Source of the DNA: an uncultured Marinosulfonomonas sp.
Lineage (GTDB): Bacteria > Pseudomonadota > Alphaproteobacteria > Rhodobacterales > Rhodobacteraceae
Length of the DNA: 11,909 nt
NCBI GenBank assembly: GCA_947311455.1
Contig: CAMZKY010000289.1
Location: 1-11,909 of the forward strand
Direction of reading: 5' to 3'
The position numbers and the translations under genes were made by a program. The notes beneath the pieces were generated by a model. The model was given only the letters and a program-made list of their open reading frames with translations. It was not told where the DNA came from and ran no database searches. Of this stretch, positions 7,953 through 11,909 are shown piece after piece. Each line of letters begins with the position of its first letter. The first letter of the stretch is position 1.

Positions 7953-9347
7953 TCAAACAGATATCGGTTGGTTTTCCCCTAGGCCTTGATGGGTTTGTGC
8001 GTTTGTTTTTGTTATTTTTTCCGTCGGCCAGCAAACCTCAACAATCGCGCCGCATCTTTTGGGGCGCTCATTGTCGACGAGGAACGGATCACAACCATTC
8101 ACAAAACCAATTTCAGCACCCGAGCGCTCTAACAAAGTTTTCGCAATAAAAAGCCCCAATCCCATACCTTCATATCCAGGCCTACTCTTTCGCTCTGGAT
8201 CCTGTCGATGGTCGCGCACAAATGGATCACCAATCTTGTCCAAAAGATGTGCCGGAAACCCATTACCATCATCTATTATTTTCACTGTAATAGTGTCGCC
8301 TTGCTGCTTGATATCGACCCAGACATTGGCACTGGAAAAATCAACAGCGTTTTGAATTAAGTTTCGTAAACCATGCATAATCTCCGGTTGGCGCGTAATT
8401 TCTGGCTGGGGTTGGTTTAAAGTCGATGGGTAAAATTCAATATGAACAGTTTTCCCACGGTTTATGTGTGGTTCCGCCGCCGCCTCTACAATAGACGAGA
8501 TCGGTGCGTATTTTAGATGTAAGTCATCTTTTCCGGCTTGCCCCATAGAATGCATAATATCACGGCATCTGTCTGCTTGCTCTTTAATCAGGCACGCATC
8601 ATCATAAAGGTCCGTTCCCTTTTCCAGCTCATCAACCATTTCAGAACTAACCAGCGTTATCGTTGCAAGCGGCGTTCCTAGCTCATGTGCGGTGGCGGCA
8701 ATTACGCCCCCCAGATCTGTTAGCTTTTGTTCGCGAGACAAGGCCATTTGTGTGGCGAGCAGCGCTTCTGACATTGATTGAATTTCACTTGTTACGCGTT
8801 TTTCATAAAGGCCCAGGAACACAATACCAATGACGATCGCCGCCCAAAACCCAAAGACAAAAATTGTGGGCATTTCAAGGATTTCATTATTTACGGTGGT
8901 CAGCGGTTTGTGAAAAATTGCTAACAGGCTTGTAACCACAATTGCGTAAAGGCCGAAAAACACGGCTCTTTTTAATTCTAGAACAGTTGCGGCTATCGCG
9001 ACAGGCACAAGCAACAAAAGCGAAAAAGGATTTTGTAACCCACCTGTTAACCACAGTAAAAATGCGAGCTGCGATACATCCACCAAAAACATTTTCAAAA
9101 GCTGATCTTCGGAAAGCCGTTTGTTTCGAGGGTAAACAAACATTGCGGTCAAATTCACAACAGTCGATAGGCCGATTGCCAAAAAACAAAGCCCTAGATT
9201 TAGCTCTAGCCCAAGGTAACGGATGGTAATTGAAACCGCAGCTATTTGGCCAAAGATTGCCACCCACCTAAGAATAATAAATGTCCTAAGTCGCACCCAA
9301 ACACTTCTATGAGCGGGGGAAACGGATGCGGCAATTTTACTTTGCAT
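7953..9347 (-). CDS. regB: RegB/PrrB, redox-sensing membrane histidine kinase
   Basis: RegB is the sensor of the global RegB/RegA (PrrB/PrrA, ActS/ActR) system, which sets expression of photosynthesis, carbon and nitrogen fixation and respiration genes by redox state. From the ATG at 9347 it has 464 residues. About six hydrophobic segments fill residues 20-180 and include the conserved ubiquinone-binding heptapeptide GGLQNPF at 102-108. The H-box AATAHELGTP carries His221. Cys261 in DRCRDIM matches the redox-active cysteine of Rhodobacter RegB, at the same 40-residue distance from the phosphorylated histidine. The N-box (NLIQNAVDF, 329-337), DDGNGF and GMGLGLFI complete the ATPase. AGGA eight bases upstream supports this start; earlier starts would run into the senC leader. 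It is divergent from senC-regA, as in known reg loci. Confidence 0.97.
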   Translation of the reverse strand: MQSKIAASVSPAHRSVWVRLRTFIILRWVAIFGQIAAVSITIRYLGLELNLGLCFLAIGLSTVVNLTAMFVYPRNKRLSEDQLLKMFLVDVSQLAFLLWLTGGLQNPFSLLLLVPVAIAATVLELKRAVFFGLYAIVVTSLLAIFHKPLTTVNNEILEMPTIFVFGFWAAIVIGIVFLGLYEKRVTSEIQSMSEALLATQMALSREQKLTDLGGVIAATAHELGTPLATITLVSSEMVDELEKGTDLYDDACLIKEQADRCRDIMHSMGQAGKDDLHLKYAPISSIVEAAAEPHINRGKTVHIEFYPSTLNQPQPEITRQPEIMHGLRNLIQNAVDFSSANVWVDIKQQGDTITVKIIDDGNGFPAHLLDKIGDPFVRDHRQDPERKSRPGYEGMGLGLFIAKTLLERSGAEIGFVNGCDPFLVDNERPKRCGAIVEVCWPTEKITKTNAQTHQGLGENQPISV

Positions 9348-9441
9348 GTCTTGTCCTATTTGCTTTTCGGGCGGGATCATTGTGTTAGTAAGGGCTTGTG
9401 AAAACCATACTGTCAATATTTTAGATAGAAGGATGAATTCT
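9348..9441. promoter_or_regulatory. Shared divergent control region of regB and senC-regA
   Basis: These 94 bases separate the two start codons and must hold both promoters. On the minus strand TTGACA, a perfect -35 hexamer, is read from 9416 to 9411, and CTTACT or TTACTA 18-19 bases further on could serve as a poor -10 for regB. On the plus strand TTGTGA (9396-9401) with TTAGAT (9421-9426) is only a weak candidate for senC. In Rhodobacter this region is known to be under RegA autocontrol; I could not identify a convincing RegA operator here by eye. Confidence 0.5.
9429..9433 (+). promoter_or_regulatory. Ribosome binding site of senC
   Basis: AAGGA stands eight bases before the ATG at 9442. 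It overlaps the competing upstream ATG at 9433, which therefore has no properly spaced site, so this element decides the start. Confidence 0.65.
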
Positions 9442-10071
9442 ATGCGCATGATTATCGGGCTTGTTACTATTGTTGCCGTTGGCCTTGGGGCAATGTGGTA
9501 TTTTGTGTTGGGTGCGCGCGACCAGGACATTTTCGCGCAATGCCGCTCATCTCAAATTGCGGGTGGTGCGGATGCGATCGGAGGGCCATTTACCCTTGTG
9601 GACGAAACCGGCAAAACCGTTACGGACAAAGACGTCATTACCGGCCCCTCACTGGTGTATTTTGGCTATACTTTTTGCCCTGATGTGTGCCCGCTGGATA
9701 ACGCTAGAAATGCCGAAGCAGTTGAAATTCTTGAGGAAAAAGGCAAAATTGTTACCCCGATATTTATCTCGATTGATCCAGCGCGCGACACACCCCAGGC
9801 TATGGCCGAATTTACTGATATCATGCACCCCCGCATGATTGGTTTGACTGGTTCTGACGAACAGGTGCGCGCTGCATCCAAAGCGTATCGCACCTATTTT
9901 AACCGTCACGATGAAACGGGTGATGAATACTATTTGGTCGATCACTCAACACAAACATATCTGGTTTTCCCTGATTATGGCTTTGTAGAATTTTTTGGCC
10001 GCGATGTAACGGGTGAACAAATGGCTGATAAAGTGGCATGTTTTGTGGATGTAGCAGCTGAGGCAAATTGA
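9442..10071 (+). CDS. senC: SenC/PrrC, Sco1-family copper chaperone for cytochrome oxidase
   Basis: Sco proteins are membrane-anchored periplasmic thioredoxin-fold copper carriers that help build the copper centre of haem-copper oxidases (especially cbb3 when made with Reg); they may also pass a redox signal to RegB. The 209 residues start with one transmembrane anchor (residues 3-22). The metal site is complete: Cys79 and Cys83 in FCPDVCP and His168 in VDHST. YFGYTFCP, IDPARDTP and FVEFFGRD are family landmarks. The start at 9442 has AAGGA at the right distance; an in-frame GTG at 9346 would extend into the regB start and is rejected. It is the first gene of a likely senC-regA operon, with a 56-base gap to regA. 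Extra cysteines at 34 and 200 are present, with no evident role. Confidence 0.96.
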   Translation: MRMIIGLVTIVAVGLGAMWYFVLGARDQDIFAQCRSSQIAGGADAIGGPFTLVDETGKTVTDKDVITGPSLVYFGYTFCPDVCPLDNARNAEAVEILEEKGKIVTPIFISIDPARDTPQAMAEFTDIMHPRMIGLTGSDEQVRAASKAYRTYFNRHDETGDEYYLVDHSTQTYLVFPDYGFVEFFGRDVTGEQMADKVACFVDVAAEAN

Positions 10072-10086
10072 CCCGCTGCAAATAAA

Positions 10087-10113
10087 CGCCTAGTGTGGCG
10101 AGACGACTAGGCG
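10087..10113 (+). promoter_or_regulatory. Perfect 8-bp inverted repeat between senC and regA, next to the regA ribosome binding site
   Basis: CGCCTAGT at 10087-10094 is the exact reverse complement of ACTAGGCG at 10106-10113, with an 11-base loop. No T run follows, so it is not a normal intrinsic terminator. It ends one base before the regA Shine-Dalgarno GAAGGGG (10115-10121), so in mRNA it could protect the 5' end of a processed regA message or affect access to its start; as DNA it could be an operator. Confidence 0.55.
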
Positions 10114-10127
10114 CGAAGGGGCACAAC

Positions 10128-10682
10128 ATGGCTGAAAATACTCTGATGGACATCGGCAAAGACAACACACTTTTGCTCGTGGATGATGATGAACCGTTTC
10201 TGAAACGGCTTTCGCGCGCTATGGAAAAACGCGGGTTTGCCCCTGAAATCGCAGGGTCTGTTGCGGCGGGTCGTGCGATTGCAACGGCGCGCCCACCAGC
10301 CTATGCGGTGGTTGATTTACGTCTTGAAGATGGCAATGGATTGGACGTGGTCGAGGTGCTGCGTGAAAAGCGCCCTGATTGCCGTGTTGTGGTTTTAACG
10401 GGCTATGGCGCGATTGCCACAGCGGTTGCTGCGGTGAAAATCGGTGCTGCCGATTACCTGTCAAAACCGGCGGATGCCAATGATGTAACGGCTGCTCTTT
10501 TGGCTAAGCCGGATGAGCTTCCTCCACCCCCGGAAAATCCGATGTCGGCGGATCGTGTGCGGTGGGAACATATCCAGCGGGTTTATGAATTATGTGATCG
10601 TAACGTCAGCGAAACGGCACGACGTTTGAACATGCATCGCCGGACGCTGCAACGAATTTTGGCAAAACGTAGCCCTAGATAA
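10128..10682 (+). CDS. regA: RegA/PrrA, global redox response regulator
   Basis: RegA is the DNA-binding partner of RegB and activates or represses photosynthesis, respiration, CO2 and N2 fixation operons. The product has 184 residues, the usual RegA length. The receiver domain carries the acidic pair in LLVDDDE (18-22), the phosphorylated Asp63 in VVDLRLEDG at the same number as in Rhodobacter RegA, Thr91 (TGYG) and Lys113 (SKP). The four-proline hinge PPPP at 132-135 is the typical linker. The C-terminal Fis-type helix-turn-helix covers about 156-181 (NVSETARRLNMHRRTLQRIL). The ATG at 10128 has GAAGGGG six bases upstream; an in-frame GTG at 10095 lies in the hairpin loop and lacks such a site. 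It follows senC in one likely transcript. No hvrA or ahcY follows here, unlike some relatives. Confidence 0.97.
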   Translation: MAENTLMDIGKDNTLLLVDDDEPFLKRLSRAMEKRGFAPEIAGSVAAGRAIATARPPAYAVVDLRLEDGNGLDVVEVLREKRPDCRVVVLTGYGAIATAVAAVKIGAADYLSKPADANDVTAALLAKPDELPPPPENPMSADRVRWEHIQRVYELCDRNVSETARRLNMHRRTLQRILAKRSPR

Positions 10683-10886
10683 GCCAAAAACTGCAATCTG
10701 TATTGCGTGCACAAAATTACAGAAATTCACAGCTCTAACCGCTTGCTGATACGGAGCCGTATTGCGTAGATCGATTTCTGCTCGAAGCGCAACGCCAGCT
10801 CGAAAATCAAACCCATTGATATCAGCCAAACGTGGATCTATGCAACGAGGCCGCGTTAGGGGTGTTTTGTATAGGGAAAGTAGGAA
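10683..10886. other. Gene-free stretch between regA and tRNA-Thr
   Basis: I see no believable gene here; the open frame on the minus strand is antisense to the regA tail and has no family features. Two small perfect inverted repeats are present: GCAAT-CTGT-ATTGC at 10693-10706 and ATACGG-AG-CCGTAT at 10749-10762. Neither has a T run, so no intrinsic terminator can be named for regA (reading right) or for the tRNA (reading left). The 9-mer GTATTGCGT occurs at 10700 and again at 10759. Confidence 0.5.
10693..10706. repeat. Small inverted repeat just downstream of regA
   Basis: A 5-bp perfect stem GCAAT/ATTGC with a CTGT tetraloop begins 11 bases after the regA stop. It could be a weak 3' mRNA structure. 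Without a U tract, calling it a terminator is not supported. Confidence 0.3.
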
Positions 10887-10962
10887 TGGTGCCCCAAGAC
10901 GGATTTGAACCGCCGACCTACTATTTACGAAACAGTTGCTCTACCACCTGAGCTATTGGGGC
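10887..10962 (-). tRNA. tRNA-Thr, anticodon CGU (reads ACG)
   Basis: All arms fold on the minus strand. The acceptor stem is GCCCCAA/TTGGGGC. The D arm GCTC/GAGC encloses AGGTGGTA. The anticodon stem ACTGT/ATAGT has one G-U pair, and the seven-base loop TTCGTAA has anticodon CGT at 10929-10927. The T arm is GGCGG/CCGTC around TTCAAAT. The discriminator is A, and CCA is encoded in the DNA at 10889-10887. Length with CCA is 76 bases. It lies 54 bases downstream of the HemY-like gene on the same strand with no obvious terminator between, so it may be cotranscribed or have its own promoter that I could not place. As an ANN-decoding tRNA it is a substrate class for t6A37, the modification that needs TsaE; A37 is present. 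Confidence 0.96.
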
Positions 10963-11016
10963 ATGTACGCGGGTTTTAGCCAAGATTACGCCGATATAAA
11001 AGGCCTAATATTTGGC
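10963..11016. other. Spacer between the HemY-like gene and tRNA-Thr
   Basis: Fifty-four AT-rich bases. Only short dyads (GCC/GGC, GCCAA/TTGGC) are visible; no T-run terminator and no convincing promoter for the tRNA can be named on the minus strand. Confidence 0.4.
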
Positions 11017-11909
11017 TTATTCTCCGTTCTTTTCACCGCCCAGCGCGATCACTTCGCCTTCTACCACTTCCGGCTTTTCTTTGGTTTCCGGCTTTGGCTC
11101 TTCGGGGGTAATATCCGTGGGTTCTACTTTTTCCTCGGATTTGTCCTCAAGCGCGCCCACGATCAACGGCAGCATTTCCGTGGATGACGGCATCGCCACT
11201 TCGCCCTCGGTCGGGGTTTTCCAGCTCATTGCGTCAAAGGTGCCGCAACTGCTGCAAACCGGTGCCCATGCGGAATGCACATTGTGGCAATTATCGCAAA
11301 CCCATTGCGAGCCGCGCGACGCGGTTAACGCCTTGGTTAACCAGCCGCGCACAACGGTATCTTCTGATCCTTCGCCCCGCTCAATCGCCGCCATAATGGT
11401 AAGCGACCGCGCGGTCGGGTCTTTTTCTACCAGATCACCAATCGCCGCGCGCGCTGCGATAAAATCTTTGGCGGCGATGTTCAATTCGGCCAACAACATT
11501 TTGGTTTCGGCATTGTCAGGGTCTATTTTCGTCAGTGCCCTAAACCGTTTAATCCGCGCCTCGGGCGATTCATCGGGGTATATTTTGGCAAACACGGCGG
11601 CCAAATCAGGATGTTGATTTGTGCGCCATGCCTTTTTCACCACATTGCCCGCAGCGCGCAGTTTACCTGCCTCGATATAAGATTGCGCCGCCATCTCCGC
11701 CGCGGGCACCAGTTCGGGCACCATGCGGTTTGCCTCGATCGCTTTGGCGCTTGCTGCGTCTTTGTTGCCGACATCCAGTTCATCGCGCGCCTCGGACAGG
11801 GTCAAAACCGCATCGCGGCGCTTATGCACATCGTGTGGCAAGGAACCGTGGCGCAATTTCGCACTTAAGGTTTTGCGCGCGCCAACCCAGTCTTCTTTAT
11901 CTGCCTGTA
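11017..11909 (-). CDS. HemY-like TPR protein with C-terminal CxxC/CxxC ribbon (C-terminal 296 residues; runs off right edge)
   Basis: The frame stays open to the right edge, so this is the C-terminal part of a longer protein; an internal TTG at 11856 should not be taken as its start. Helical, alanine-rich repeats of tetratricopeptide style fill most of the visible part (for example RIKRFRALTKIDPDNAETKM, then LLAELNIAAKDFIAARAAIG). WVCDNCHNVHSAWAPVCSSC follows, a CxxC-x10-CxxC knuckle (nt 11298-11245) that fits a rubredoxin or zinc-ribbon fold. The last 50 residues are acidic and proline-rich low complexity. Alphaproteobacterial proteins annotated 'heme biosynthesis protein HemY' (HemY N-terminal domain plus TPRs, inner membrane) end in this way; the N-terminal membrane part would lie outside. 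This HemY is not protoporphyrinogen oxidase, and its function is poorly defined. LapB (YciM) also combines TPRs with a C-terminal rubredoxin-like metal site. Confidence 0.85.
   Translation of the reverse strand, partial: QADKEDWVGARKTLSAKLRHGSLPHDVHKRRDAVLTLSEARDELDVGNKDAASAKAIEANRMVPELVPAAEMAAQSYIEAGKLRAAGNVVKKAWRTNQHPDLAAVFAKIYPDESPEARIKRFRALTKIDPDNAETKMLLAELNIAAKDFIAARAAIGDLVEKDPTARSLTIMAAIERGEGSEDTVVRGWLTKALTASRGSQWVCDNCHNVHSAWAPVCSSCGTFDAMSWKTPTEGEVAMPSSTEMLPLIVGALEDKSEEKVEPTDITPEEPKPETKEKPEVVEGEVIALGGEKNGE

Noticed and set aside
9346..9441. N-terminal extension of senC from an upstream GTG
   Set aside because: It would run through the regB start and the promoter region; AAGGA points to the ATG at 9442, and the anchor segment then starts at once as is usual for Sco proteins.
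7953..9530. Longer regB with 61 more N-terminal residues
   Set aside because: It would overlap the senC coding region on the other strand, the extra part does not resemble RegB, and AGGA is well placed for the ATG at 9347.
10087..10113. Reading the senC-regA dyad as an intrinsic terminator
   Set aside because: No T run follows and the regA ribosome binding site begins right after it, so termination is less likely than a processing or regulatory role.
10590..10829. Small minus-strand gene after regA
   Set aside because: Nearly half is antisense to the regA helix-turn-helix region; there is no Shine-Dalgarno and no family features.
11012..11617. 201-residue plus-strand open frame rich in Ser, Ala and Ile
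   Set aside because: It is a shadow of the HemY-like gene, which carries TPR repeats and CxxC motifs in the opposite frame.

Overview
The window is a chromosomal segment from a member of the Alphaproteobacteria, most likely a marine Rhodobacterales (Roseobacter-type) with fairly low GC. The evidence is a RegB/SenC/RegA redox-signalling locus with regB divergent from senC-regA, AddAB of the alphaproteobacterial type rather than RecBCD, an AmgK/MurU cell-wall recycling pair next to tsaE, and a HemY-like protein with a C-terminal CxxC/CxxC ribbon. No transposase, phage gene, plasmid gene or CRISPR array was seen. Species cannot be named from the sequence alone.

Layout. Positions 1-9347 form one long minus-strand cluster, read right to left: regB (9347-7953), a membrane-anchored PAS-only protein (7877-6291), tsaE (6250-5771), amgK (5784-4774), murU (4798-4103), addB (4110-1165) and the first third of addA (1168 to the window edge). 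From tsaE to addA every junction overlaps by 4 to 25 bases, which suggests a polycistronic, translationally coupled unit. Divergently, senC (9442-10071) and regA (10128-10682) run on the plus strand. About 200 bases without a gene follow, then a minus-strand tRNA-Thr(CGU) and the C-terminal part of a minus-strand HemY-like gene that runs off the right edge.

How the genes fit together. RegB (quinone/redox-sensing histidine kinase), SenC (Sco-type copper chaperone for terminal oxidase assembly) and RegA (Fis-type response regulator) are the known Reg/Prr module, which matches energy metabolism to oxygen and redox state. AmgK phosphorylates MurNAc and MurU makes UDP-MurNAc, returning wall material to peptidoglycan precursor. 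TsaE is needed for the universal t6A37 tRNA modification. AddAB resects double-strand breaks.

The least explained element is the PAS protein after regB. It has three or more PAS-like segments and a membrane anchor but no histidine-kinase, GGDEF or other output domain. The short gap in front of it carries a perfect TTAA-N7-TTAA sequence, the consensus of the alphaproteobacterial cell-cycle and motility regulator CtrA. The other points worth checking are a perfect inverted repeat abutting the regA ribosome binding site, and the shared regB/senC control region with a consensus TTGACA on the regB strand.
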